Positions 1 to 5,986 of a DNA stretch of 9,027 bases are shown in pieces. Source of the stretch: DATBFX01 sp036558305 (GTDB taxonomy: Bacteria; Chloroflexota; Chloroflexia; Thermomicrobiales; UBA6265); contig DATBFX010000418.1 in the NCBI GenBank assembly GCA_036558305.1, positions 1 to 9,027 on the forward strand, in the 5' to 3' direction. Position numbers and translations under genes: made by a program. Numbering within the stretch: the first letter of the stretch is position 1; every line of letters begins with the position of its first letter. The notes below the pieces were generated by a model. The model saw only the letters and a list, made by a program, of their open reading frames with translations. It made no database searches and was not told the origin of the DNA.

Positions 1-1611
1 CGCGAGGAACCGGGTCCGTCCGCGCCGATCGTCGCCCGCTATCCCGAGGGGACGACGGTCGAGGTCCTCGACGGCCCGGTCGAAGCTCCGGAAGACGGCT
101 CGCTCTGGTACCAGGTGGCCGTCGACGCCCTGAGCGGATACATGGCTGCCATCTACCTCGCCCCCGCCGACGCCGATCCTTCACCGACCGACGATGGCGC
201 CGATGCGCCACCGGTCGTCACCGGCAGCGCGGTGATCGTCAACACCAACGGCGACGGCATCCGCTGCCGCGCCGCGCCCACCACCGACGCCGCGATCCTC
301 TACCGCTTCGTCGAAGGCGACCCGGTCGACCTCCTCGGCGACCCGATCGACGGCTGGCAACCTGTCCGCTGCGCCGGCCAGATCGGGTACGTCGCCGCCG
401 AATTCATCGGCACCGGCGACGAGCCCACCGGCACGTCCGATGTCGACGAGGTCGACACCGCCGACACCGGGACCGCGGGGATGGGCCAGGTTCAGGGCAC
501 CAACGGCGACGGCGTCCGCTGCCGCGCCAAGGCCAGCCTGGACGGCACGATCCTCGTCGTCCTTGCCGAGGGCACCCAGGTGCCGCTCCGCGGCGCCGCC
601 AAAGGCGACTGGCAACCGGTCACCTGCGCCGGCAAGAACGGCTTCGTCAGCACCCTCTACATCGGCCCGGTCGACGAAGGCGGCGACCCCGGCGACGACG
701 ACACGGGCGGCGACGCCAACACCGACCTCCAGACCGGCGAGACCGCGGTCGTCTCCGGCACCAACGGCGACGGCGTCCGCCTTCGCTCCGGCGCCGGTTT
801 CGACGCTTCGGTCGTCACCGTCGTCCGCGAGGGCCAACAGGTCCAGATCCGCGCCGGCAGCACCGGCGACTGGGTCGCCGTTACCTATCGCGGCAGCGAT
901 GGCTTCATCCACACCGACTACCTCGTCCGCGCCGGCGCGGACGGGGCCGGCGACTCGGGCGGTGGCGACTTCGGCACCGGCGATCACGCGATGACGACCG
1001 ACAACCTGCGGCTGCGCGGCGCGGCCAGCCTCGACGGCGAGGTGCTGGCGGTCGCCGCCGCCGGCACGGTCGTCGTCGTCACCGGCGCCGAGAGCAACGG
1101 GTTCTACCCGGTCGATTGGGACGGGCTCGAAGGCTGGATGCACGCCGACTACCTTGCCTGGACCGATGCCCCGGTCACCTCCCGCGAAACCGGGATCGGC
1201 GGCGACGCCGGCAGCGCACCCGGTTCCGCCGACGGCCAGGCCATCGTCGACTACGCCATGCACTACCTCGGCTACCCATACGTCTGGGCGACCCACGGCC
1301 CCGCCACCTTCGATTGCTCCGGGTTCACCTACTGGGTCGTCCTCCACGTCCTCGGCGAGGACATCGGCACCGGCACCTGGACCCAATCCGTCGCCGGCCG
1401 CCCCGTCGCCTACGGCGACCTCCAACCCGGCGACCTCGTCTTCTTCCAGAACACCTTCGAGTGGGGGCTCTCCCACGTCGGCATCTACATCGGCACCAAC
1501 CAGTTCATCCACGCCGAAAACGAGGACACCGGCGTCCGCATCAGCAACCTGACCTCGCCGTATTACGCCAGCCGTTGGTATGGAGCCCGGCGGTTGGTGT
1601 CGAGCGATTGA
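1..1611 (+). CDS. Secreted SH3b-repeat NlpC/P60 cell-wall peptidase (5' end outside window)
   Basis: The frame is open from base 1, so the gene starts upstream; a GTG at 115 lies inside an SH3b domain and is not a credible start. The visible 536 residues carry a partial SH3b repeat (about 1-54), four complete ones (about 75-137, 160-222, 246-311, 328-388) and an NlpC/P60 domain (about 411-533). Acidic Gly/Asp/Thr linkers separate the repeats. The catalytic triad is visible: Cys439 in DCSGF, His492 in SHVGIYIG and His504 in FIHAEN. Family knowledge: NlpC/P60 enzymes are cysteine peptidases that cleave stem-peptide bonds in peptidoglycan (often D-Glu to diamino acid), and SH3b domains anchor them to the wall. 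Repeats 2 and 3 each hold a Cys pair 35 residues apart (89/124, 174/209) that the other repeats lack. The signal peptide would be upstream and is not seen. It converges on the next gene. Confidence 0.93.
   Translation, partial: REEPGPSAPIVARYPEGTTVEVLDGPVEAPEDGSLWYQVAVDALSGYMAAIYLAPADADPSPTDDGADAPPVVTGSAVIVNTNGDGIRCRAAPTTDAAILYRFVEGDPVDLLGDPIDGWQPVRCAGQIGYVAAEFIGTGDEPTGTSDVDEVDTADTGTAGMGQVQGTNGDGVRCRAKASLDGTILVVLAEGTQVPLRGAAKGDWQPVTCAGKNGFVSTLYIGPVDEGGDPGDDDTGGDANTDLQTGETAVVSGTNGDGVRLRSGAGFDASVVTVVREGQQVQIRAGSTGDWVAVTYRGSDGFIHTDYLVRAGADGAGDSGGGDFGTGDHAMTTDNLRLRGAASLDGEVLAVAAAGTVVVVTGAESNGFYPVDWDGLEGWMHADYLAWTDAPVTSRETGIGGDAGSAPGSADGQAIVDYAMHYLGYPYVWATHGPATFDCSGFTYWVVLHVLGEDIGTGTWTQSVAGRPVAYGDLQPGDLVFFQNTFEWGLSHVGIYIGTNQFIHAENEDTGVRISNLTSPYYASRWYGARRLVSSD
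241..780 (+). repeat. Near-identical DNA segments at the start of SH3b repeats 2, 3 and 4
   Basis: The 24 bases at 496-519 and 757-780 are identical and encode GTNGDGVR. The segment at 241-264 differs from them at only a few bases and encodes NTNGDGIR. These mark the RT-loop region of three successive SH3b units, so the array probably grew by internal duplication. The rest of each unit has diverged more. Confidence 0.8.
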
Positions 1612-1718
1612 CCGGCACCGCCGCCACGTGAGCATCCCGGGCCGACCGGTTGCGGTTCGAGGACGGCGTTTCGCGGGCGATTTGACGTGTCTGTGGGCAG
1701 TTCGGGTAGACCTGGCGA

Positions 1719-1746
1719 CCGGGGCGGTGCGGTGATGCCGCCCCGG
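1719..1746. terminator. GC hairpin between convergent genes, possible bidirectional terminator
   Basis: Perfect 9-bp arms, CCGGGGCGG (1719-1727) and CCGCCCCGG (1738-1746), flank a 10-base loop. It lies in the 168-bp gap between the stop of the NlpC/P60 gene and the stop of the convergent cysteine-rich gene. There is no T-tract on either strand, so intrinsic termination is inferred from position and stem strength only. I see no gene in this gap. Confidence 0.4.
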
Positions 1747-1779
1747 CCGCCGAGTGGATGCCTGGCTGCCGCCCGGCGC

Positions 1780-2463
1780 CTACGCCGCCCCGATTCGCCG
1801 GTCCTCATCCCCCGCCGCCTGGGCGCCCACCGACGTCTCGACTGCCTGGAACGGCACGCCGCACCGCGGGAAGCAGAGGTTACGATTGCCTGCGCCGCAA
1901 ATCTCGAACGCGCAGACGTGGTCCGGCGGGCACTCGTCGCCGTTCGGGCAGTTCTGGAAGTCGCTGCACAAATCCGATGTGCAGTTGATGGCGTGGTTCG
2001 CGCAGGCCGGACCACAGCCGGCGGTGATCAGGCAGGCGCAGCAGGCCGGGTCCGCGCCGCACGGCGGACGAGCGGGCGCCGCGTCCGCCGTGCAGGTGCA
2101 TGCCCCGCCCGCGCAGACGTCGCCCGGTGGGCACACCCCGCCCGCGCAGACGTCGCCCGATGGGCACGCGACGCAGAGACCGTCCGCGCAGAGCCGTTGC
2201 GGAGAAGCACCGGCCGCCGCACAGTCGGCCCCGGTGCGGCACCGGCACGTGCGCCGTCCGGTCCGGTCCTTTGGTCCACAGACGCCGGAACAGCAGTTGG
2301 CGTTCTCCCGGCAGAGGGACCCCGGCGTGCGGCAGGCCACCGCCTCGGCTCGCTCGGCCCCGACCAGGCCGAAGGCGCCGGCGGCGAGACCGGCGATGAG
2401 TCGCCGGCGGGAGCCGGCGATCGAGAGCAATCTGGTCAAGGCATCGAAACGCGAACCGTCCAA
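1780..2463 (-). CDS. Tat-exported cysteine-rich protein with knottin-like N-terminal module
   Basis: The protein has 227 residues and begins at a TTG. An AGGAGG seven bases upstream decides this start, and residues 1-7 match the ATG start of the paralogue at 3326 (DG-S/N-RFD). Residues 18-21 are SRRR, followed by a hydrophobic stretch and an A-E-A cleavage motif (39-41): a Tat-type signal. The mature part holds 30 cysteines. The first six (44, 51, 57, 58, 62, 73) are spaced C-x6-C-x5-CC-x3-C-x10-C, the pattern of inhibitor-cystine-knot and Dickkopf-type domains. Residues 100-121 are an 11-residue tandem duplication. The C-terminal part (NCPNGDEC...NLCFPRC) resembles the end of the paralogue. 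The role is unknown; a disulphide-rich extracellular or surface protein is likely. Longer ATG-initiated versions of the frame exist upstream but lack the Shine-Dalgarno site and would bury the signal peptide. Confidence 0.85.
   Translation of the reverse strand: MDGSRFDALTRLLSIAGSRRRLIAGLAAGAFGLVGAERAEAVACRTPGSLCRENANCCSGVCGPKDRTGRRTCRCRTGADCAAAGASPQRLCADGLCVACPSGDVCAGGVCPPGDVCAGGACTCTADAAPARPPCGADPACCACLITAGCGPACANHAINCTSDLCSDFQNCPNGDECPPDHVCAFEICGAGNRNLCFPRCGVPFQAVETSVGAQAAGDEDRRIGAA
2103..2168 (-). repeat. 33-bp tandem duplication inside the cysteine-rich gene
   Basis: Two adjacent 33-base units (2103-2135, 2136-2168) match at 31 of 33 positions and encode CPSGDVCAGGV and CPPGDVCAGGA. The length is a multiple of three, so the frame is kept and two CxxxxxC loops are added. 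The near-identity points to a recent slippage or unequal-exchange event. Confidence 0.9.
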
Positions 2464-2470
2464 AGCAATG

Positions 2471-2476
2471 CCTCCT
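2471..2476 (-). promoter_or_regulatory. Shine-Dalgarno AGGAGG that fixes a TTG start
   Basis: AGGAGG on the minus strand sits seven bases before the TTG at 2463-2461. This is the best ribosome-binding site in the region and places the N-terminus exactly where the paralogue begins. Confidence 0.85.
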
Positions 2477-2505
2477 GATCGTTTCCGGGCGAACGGTCTA
2501 CCCGC

Positions 2506-2534
2506 ACGATAGCCGAGACGGACGCACCCGTCAA
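2506..2534 (-). promoter_or_regulatory. Sigma70-type promoter of the first cysteine-rich gene
   Basis: On the minus strand TTGACG (2534-2529), a 17-base spacer and TATCGT (2511-2506) match the housekeeping consensus at 5/6 and 4/6. The predicted start near 2499 gives a leader of about 36 bases before the TTG. It is back to back with the promoter at 2565-2593. Confidence 0.6.
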
Positions 2535-2564
2535 CGGCGGTGCGATCAGGGGCAGGTTTGCTGC

Positions 2565-2593
2565 TTGACGGAGCGGTCTTGACGGGCGATGAT
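2565..2593 (+). promoter_or_regulatory. Sigma70-type promoter of the RDD gene
   Basis: TTGACG (2565-2570), a 17-base spacer and GATGAT (2588-2593) match at 5/6 and 4/6. Transcription would begin near 2600, about 65 bases before the GTG at 2666. That supports the short form of the RDD protein, since a start at 2540 would lie upstream of this promoter. Confidence 0.55.
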
Positions 2594-2665
2594 GCTCGTC
2601 CCGCACCTTGGCGCGTCTCCATCGCCCGCATCCTACCGGCCGTTGCCACTGAGGGGAGCCCACGG

Positions 2666-3058
2666 GTGCACTACGCGATCCAGGTCGAATACGCCGGACT
2701 CTGGCGGCGCTTCGCCGCCGCACTGATCGACGGGAGCCTCCTGGCCATCGTCGGCGCCATCCTGAGGGCCACGCTCAGCACGACGGCCTACTTCGTGGTC
2801 GATACCGTGATCGGTTGGCTCTACTTCGCGGCGATGGAGCGTTCTGCGAGACAGGCAACGCTGGGCAAGCGCGCCCTCGGCATCGTCGCCACCGACCTGG
2901 GGGGACGGCGAATCTCGTTCCCTCGGGCCACCGGACGCTATTTCGCCAAGATCATTTCCGCGGTCATCCTCTTCATCGGCTATCTCATGCAACCGTTCAC
3001 GGAGAAGCGGCAGGCGCTCCACGACCTGATCGCCGGCACTCTGGCGATCGAGATCTGA
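2666..3058 (+). CDS. RDD-family small membrane protein
   Basis: The protein has 130 residues starting at GTG 2666, seven bases after GAGGGGAG (2651-2658). The family signature is clear. YAGLWRRFAAALIDGSLL opens the first membrane helix with the Arg and Asp that name the family. A second helix follows (YFVVDTVIGWLYFAAME), then QATLGKRALGI, the loop RATGRYFAK, a third helix (IISAVILFIGYLM) and the closing EKRQALHDLIAGT. Length is normal for a single-domain RDD protein. The family sits in the inner membrane; some members have been linked to ion transport, but most have no defined function and none can be assigned here. It is probably monocistronic from the promoter at 2565. It shares a divergent promoter region with the cysteine-rich gene, which may mean joint control but proves nothing. 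Confidence 0.9.
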   Translation: MHYAIQVEYAGLWRRFAAALIDGSLLAIVGAILRATLSTTAYFVVDTVIGWLYFAAMERSARQATLGKRALGIVATDLGGRRISFPRATGRYFAKIISAVILFIGYLMQPFTEKRQALHDLIAGTLAIEI

Positions 3059-3142
3059 CACGCGATCACCCGGCGCGCTCCTGCTATTGCGGATTGCGCC
3101 TCCGTGCCGGCATGCCGAGTCCACGATCCCCCACCCTGGCGA

Positions 3143-3170
3143 TTGACTTTTGCCATGCACAACGTAGAGT
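3143..3170 (+). promoter_or_regulatory. Sigma70-type promoter of the second cysteine-rich gene
   Basis: TTGACT (3143-3148), a 16-base spacer and TAGAGT (3165-3170) lie upstream of the gene at 3326. The same TAGAGT hexamer recurs as a -10 candidate at 6584-6589. The predicted start near 3177 leaves an unusually long leader of about 150 bases. Confidence 0.55.
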
Positions 3171-3185
3171 GTTGCTGGAGACGGC

Positions 3186-3249
3186 GGGCGGTCCGCCCCG
3201 ACTCGTAGACCTGTCGCCGGTGCGCCGGCAGGCGGGTACGGCGCACCCG
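3186..3249 (+). other. Structured leader: three consecutive short hairpins
   Basis: Three inverted repeats follow each other in the predicted untranslated leader: GGGCGG/CCGCCC (3186-3198, one-base centre), GCCGG/CCGGC (3216-3229, four-base loop) and CGGGT/ACCCG (3233-3249, seven-base loop). In GC-rich DNA such short stems arise by chance, and I recognise no known riboswitch. It is noted because the leader is long and otherwise empty. Confidence 0.25.
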
Positions 3250-3325
3250 GCGAGGAATACGTAGGCGGACGGGTCGCGCCTCCGCCGATCGCCACGGAGC
3301 CAGCAAAGCATGGGAGGAGGGGGGT

Positions 3326-3988
3326 ATGGACGGGAATCGGTTCGACCGTTGGGCGCGCACGTTCGCGGCCGCCCGGTCGCGACGCGATGTGGCGAAGGGA
3401 TTCGTTGCCGGTGCGCTGGCGGCTGTTGGGACAGGGCTGGGCCTGGAATCGCATCTTGCCGAGGCGGCGGCGCGGGCGCCCCGCCCGAAGCGGAAGTGCG
3501 ATGCCACCTGCAAGCAGCGCTGCCGCCTCGGCTGCGAAGGGCTCGGGACGCGAGCCGAGCGGGCCTGCCGCCTCGCCTGCGAGTCGTGCGGCGGCGACTT
3601 CGACCAGGTCTGCTTCGAGTTCGGTCCGTTCGGTCCGGTCAGCATCGCCTGCTGCGCGGGCGAAACCTTCTGTAACTTTGATACGGGTCAGTGCGAACCG
3701 CCGGCTGTCTGCGACGCCCAGTCCGGGTGTCTCGGCGGTACGTGCGGCGCCGGGTGCTTCTGTGTCACCACGACCGAGCAGACGGGTGCCTGCGTCAACG
3801 GCGACTTCGCCAGTTGCGACAACGATCCCTGCAACGACAGCAGCGACTGCAACGGCGGCTTCTGCGTCGACGCCGGCGAATGCTGCGAACCGGGGATCAA
3901 GGTTTGCTTCCCGCCCGAAGCGATCTGCAACTCGGGCGGCGTCGGGCTGCAGGGACTGCGCACCACGCCACCGGGATGGCACCGGTAG
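3326..3988 (+). CDS. Tat-exported cysteine-rich protein, paralogue of the 1780-2463 gene
   Basis: The protein has 220 residues starting at ATG 3326 after GGAGGAGG (3313-3320, five-base spacing). Residues 1-35 align without gaps to the other cysteine-rich protein: DG-N/S-RFD at 2-7, SRR at 18-20, G25, AGA at 28-30, VG at 34-35. SRRDVAKG fits the Tat consensus, including the lysine, and A-E-A at 45-47 is a cleavage site. A basic patch (RPKRK) then leads into 26 cysteines in irregular short spacings (KCDATCKQRC, CFCV, CCEPG). The tail (DCNGGFC...KVCFPPEAIC) resembles the end of the paralogue. No catalytic motif is visible and the function is unknown. Tat export would allow folding, or binding of a cofactor, before secretion, but that is inference. 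The next gene downstream is convergent. Confidence 0.85.
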   Translation: MDGNRFDRWARTFAAARSRRDVAKGFVAGALAAVGTGLGLESHLAEAAARAPRPKRKCDATCKQRCRLGCEGLGTRAERACRLACESCGGDFDQVCFEFGPFGPVSIACCAGETFCNFDTGQCEPPAVCDAQSGCLGGTCGAGCFCVTTTEQTGACVNGDFASCDNDPCNDSSDCNGGFCVDAGECCEPGIKVCFPPEAICNSGGVGLQGLRTTPPGWHR

Positions 3989-4006
3989 TCGAATCGTTTT
4001 CGCGGC

Positions 4007-4039
4007 CGGCGGTCCCGGGCACCGTGCTCGGGACCGTCG
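4007..4039. terminator. Long hairpin between convergent genes, possible bidirectional terminator
   Basis: The segment folds into a stem of about 15 pairs with two G-U wobbles and a tiny central loop (core arms CGGTCCCG and CGGGACCG). It lies in the 76-base gap between the stop at 3988 and the stop of the minus-strand gene at 4065. No T-tract follows on either strand, so its role as a terminator rests on position and stem stability. Confidence 0.5.
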
Positions 4040-4064
4040 CCCTCGAGCGGGCGAATGAACGGCT

Positions 4065-4655
4065 TCAGCGGCGACCGGATGCGGTGCGCGCCAGCGGCCG
4101 AATCGTCCTGCCCTGCGCCGAATCCTCGATCAGCGTTGCCAACCGTTTGCGCCTGGTCTCCTCCTTCTTCGCACTCACCACCCACCAGATTGCGGTCTTG
4201 CGGTACCCCGCCGGTTGGGCCTGGAAAAACGCCCACGCCGGTTGATTTGCTCGGAACAGTCCCTCGAACTCCTCACCGAGTTCGGCATGCTCCCGCTGCT
4301 CGTAGGCGTAGACACCGGACCGTTCCTCGCTGCGTTCGGCGAACGCCTTGAGCCCGGCGGGCCGGATCCGCCCGAGGTCCGTCAATTCCTGCACCCGCCT
4401 GATGTTGACCGCGCTCCAGGTGCTTCGTGCCCGGCGCGGCGTGAACCGGATCGCGTAGCTCTCCTCGTCGATCGACTTCCGCACCCCATCGATCCACCCG
4501 AAACAGAGCGCCTCGTCCACCGATTCCGGCCAGGTCATGCTCGGTCGCCCGGTCCCCTTCTTGTGGTAGCCGACCCACAATTCGGTCGCGTCCGAGTGGT
4601 GCTCGTCCAGCCACGCCCGGAATTCCTCCGACGTCGCAAAGAAGACCGGTTTCAT
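4065..4655 (-). CDS. YdeI/OmdA-family (OmpD-associated) protein
   Basis: The protein has 196 residues, close to the usual length of this family. The N-terminal half carries the family blocks FFATSEEFRAWLDEHH, ELWVGYHKKGTGRPSMTW, ESVDEALCFGWIDGVRKSID and the RFTPRRARSTWSAVNIRRV stretch. The C-terminal helical part (AWAFFQAQPAGYRKTAIWWV, then AKKEETRRKRLATLIED) is the typical end. Members are soluble and cytoplasmic with no established catalytic activity. The name comes from an association with porin OmpD expression and peptide resistance in Salmonella, and a porin-related role is unlikely to carry over to this lineage. The ATG at 4655 follows a weak GGGGA site. The gene is divergent from the DUF2071 gene, with a perfect inverted repeat between them. 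Confidence 0.92.
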   Translation of the reverse strand: MKPVFFATSEEFRAWLDEHHSDATELWVGYHKKGTGRPSMTWPESVDEALCFGWIDGVRKSIDEESYAIRFTPRRARSTWSAVNIRRVQELTDLGRIRPAGLKAFAERSEERSGVYAYEQREHAELGEEFEGLFRANQPAWAFFQAQPAGYRKTAIWWVVSAKKEETRRKRLATLIEDSAQGRTIRPLARTASGRR

Positions 4656-4714
4656 GGTTTCCCCGCTGGCCGGTATTTCGGGTCGGTTAGCTGCCTCTCA
4701 AGATACATCGCCCG

Positions 4715-4734
4715 TGGCATCGGTTCCGATGCCA
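4715..4734. promoter_or_regulatory. Perfect inverted repeat in a divergent promoter region, candidate operator
   Basis: The arms TGGCATCGG (4715-4723) and CCGATGCCA (4726-4734) are exact reverse complements around a two-base centre. The site lies in the 91-base gap between two divergent genes and directly abuts a -10-like TACACT (4735-4740), whose position six bases before the ATG at 4747 would give a leaderless transcript. A dimeric regulator could control both genes here. No regulator gene is in the window. Confidence 0.4.
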
Positions 4735-4746
4735 TACACTCCGGCT

Positions 4747-5496
4747 ATGCCTGCTTCGCCCCTCGCCGCCATCGACCACCGCCCGTGGCCGCTCCCATCC
4801 GGTCCCTGGCACCTGCGCATGTCCTGGCACGATCTCCTCTTCGCCCACTGGCCTTTGCCGGCCGAGACGCTTCGGCCCCTCATCCCGCCTCAACTCACCC
4901 TCGATACCTACGAAGACCAGGCCTGGGTCGGTGTCGTCCCCTTCCGCATGTCCGCGGTCGCCCCCCGCCCTGCGCCGCCGGTTCCCTGGTTCTCCGTCTT
5001 TCTGGAACTCAACGTCCGCACCTACGTCACCATCGGCGGCAAACCGGGCGTCTGGTTCTTCAGCCTCGACGCCGCCAACCCGGTCGCCGTCGCCGTCGCC
5101 CGCCGCTGGTTCCACCTCCCCTACGTCCGCGCCCGCATGCGTCTCCGCCACGACGGCGACTGGATCGGCTACGAGAGCCACCGCACCCACCGCGGTTTCC
5201 CGCCCGGCGATTTCCGCGGACGCTACCGCCCGACCGGCCCGGTCTATCGGAGCGAACCGGGAACCCTCGACGCCTGGCTGACCGAGCGCTACGCCTTCTA
5301 CGCCGGCGACGCCTTCGGCCGCGTCTTCCGCGGCAACATCCACCACCTCCCCTGGCCGCTGCAACCGGCCGAAGCAGACATCGCCGTCAACACCGTCTGC
5401 CACGCCGGCAGCTTTGCCCTCCCGGACGTGCCGCCACTCCTCCACTTCGCCCGCCGACTCGACGTTCTCGCCTGGCGACCGGTCGGCGCGGTCTGA
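4747..5496 (+). CDS. DUF2071 (YqjF-like) protein
   Basis: The protein has 249 residues if it starts at ATG 4747; in-frame ATGs at 4729 and 4654 would run through the inverted repeat or into the divergent gene. Family blocks are clear: HRPWPLPSGPWHLRMSWHDLLFAHWPLP near the N-terminus, then AWVGVVPFRMS, FLELNVRTYVTIGGKPGVWFFSLDAAN, and a C-terminal segment ending in the VCHAGSF and DVLAWRP patches. These match DUF2071 (YqjF-like), a fold related to acetoacetate decarboxylase whose catalytic lysine is generally absent. The biochemical function is unknown. A cytoplasmic location is likely because there is no signal or membrane segment. The stop TGA ends at 5496 and the stop of the convergent VOC gene begins at 5497, so the two genes abut with no gap. 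Confidence 0.9.
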   Translation: MPASPLAAIDHRPWPLPSGPWHLRMSWHDLLFAHWPLPAETLRPLIPPQLTLDTYEDQAWVGVVPFRMSAVAPRPAPPVPWFSVFLELNVRTYVTIGGKPGVWFFSLDAANPVAVAVARRWFHLPYVRARMRLRHDGDWIGYESHRTHRGFPPGDFRGRYRPTGPVYRSEPGTLDAWLTERYAFYAGDAFGRVFRGNIHHLPWPLQPAEADIAVNTVCHAGSFALPDVPPLLHFARRLDVLAWRPVGAV

Positions 5497-5879
5497 TCAG
5501 ATGTCGGCGTAGATCTCGATCACGTTGTGCTCGGGATCGGCGAAAAAGAGCGTCCGGTGACCCCACGCCTGATCGGTCGGCGGGTCCAGGATCGGCACCC
5601 CAACGCGACTAACTCGGCGTGACACGACTCAACCTCCGCGGGCGCCACCCGAAACGCCAACTGGACGCCGGCCGTCTGCGCCGCCGGTGCCGGTCCGTCG
5701 TACGGCCGGTCGCGCGGGCGCAGTGCCAGAATCGAGGCGCCGATCCGGAACTCGACCCACGTCGGTCCGAGTTCGCGGTGAAGCGGGAATCCCATCGTTC
5801 CTTCGTAGAAGCGTCGCATCGGCACGAGGTCGTCGCAGATCAACACAACATAGTCGAGATGACGGATCGCCTTCAGCAC
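5497..5879 (-). pseudogene. VOC (glyoxalase/bleomycin-resistance) family gene with a frameshift
   Basis: A GTG start at 5879 follows GGAGAGGAG. The frame reads LKAIRHLDYVVLICDDLVPMRRFYEGTMGF and continues as a normal VOC domain up to AELVALG, then runs into unrelated sequence and stops near 5520. In the next frame the correct ending resumes at once: VPILDPPTDQAWGHRTL, then FFADPEHNVIEIY and a stop at 5497. One base is missing at a run of four G (minus strand, 5598-5601). Restoring it gives 127 residues, normal for a one-domain VOC protein, with the early His (residue 8) and the final NVIEIY glutamate as metal-ligand candidates. The reaction cannot be told from sequence. Both halves are well preserved, so the event is very recent or a sequencing error in a homopolymer. 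Confidence 0.88.
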
Positions 5880-5934
5880 ACTCCTCTCCAGATCAATCGC
5901 TCTTGCCCATCACCCGACCACCTGCCGGGTCGCC

Positions 5935-5941
5935 TATGATA
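5935..5941. promoter_or_regulatory. -10-like element readable on both strands
   Basis: TATGAT (5935-5940, plus) and TATCAT (5941-5936, minus) each match the -10 consensus at 5/6 because CTATGATAG is nearly self-complementary. The site lies between the minus-strand VOC gene and the plus-strand gene at 5987, 46 bases before that ATG. I find no good -35 hexamer for either direction, so the promoter call is weak. Confidence 0.35.
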
Positions 5942-5986
5942 GCGGGAACGGCATCCTCGTTGACCACCCGGCAGGATGAAACCCCG

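Noticed and set aside
181..1635. 484-codon open frame on the minus strand opposite the SH3b-NlpC/P60 gene
   Set aside because: Its translation is a low-complexity Gly/Ala/Val/Asp mixture with no domain. It is the expected antisense shadow of a GC-rich coding sequence.
1682..1711. TTGACG with an 18-base spacer and TAGACC as a plus-strand promoter
   Set aside because: No plus-strand gene lies downstream, the -10 match is poor, and it would drive antisense transcription into the cysteine-rich gene. Treated as chance.
3309..3675. Plus-strand frame beginning at ATG 3309
   Set aside because: It overlaps the Shine-Dalgarno site of the ATG at 3326 in another frame and encodes an Arg/Gly-rich shadow without domains.
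2633..3982. 449-codon minus-strand frame opposite the RDD and second cysteine-rich genes
   Set aside because: Both genes on the other strand have clear domains and start signals, and this frame shows only biased composition.
4654..4746. N-terminal extension of the DUF2071 protein from ATG 4654
   Set aside because: It would overlap the divergent start codon and translate through the inverted repeat, and the extra residues do not resemble the family, which begins near HRPWPLP.
5590..5610. Programmed -1 ribosomal frameshift in the VOC gene
   Set aside because: The site lacks a canonical slippery heptamer and I see no strong downstream structure. A lost base in a G run explains the break more simply, and VOC proteins are not known to use frameshifting.
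4215..5612. 465-codon plus-strand frame across two recognised genes
   Set aside because: It runs antisense to the YdeI-like gene and out of frame through the DUF2071 gene. The product is Arg/Pro-rich with no recognisable motif.
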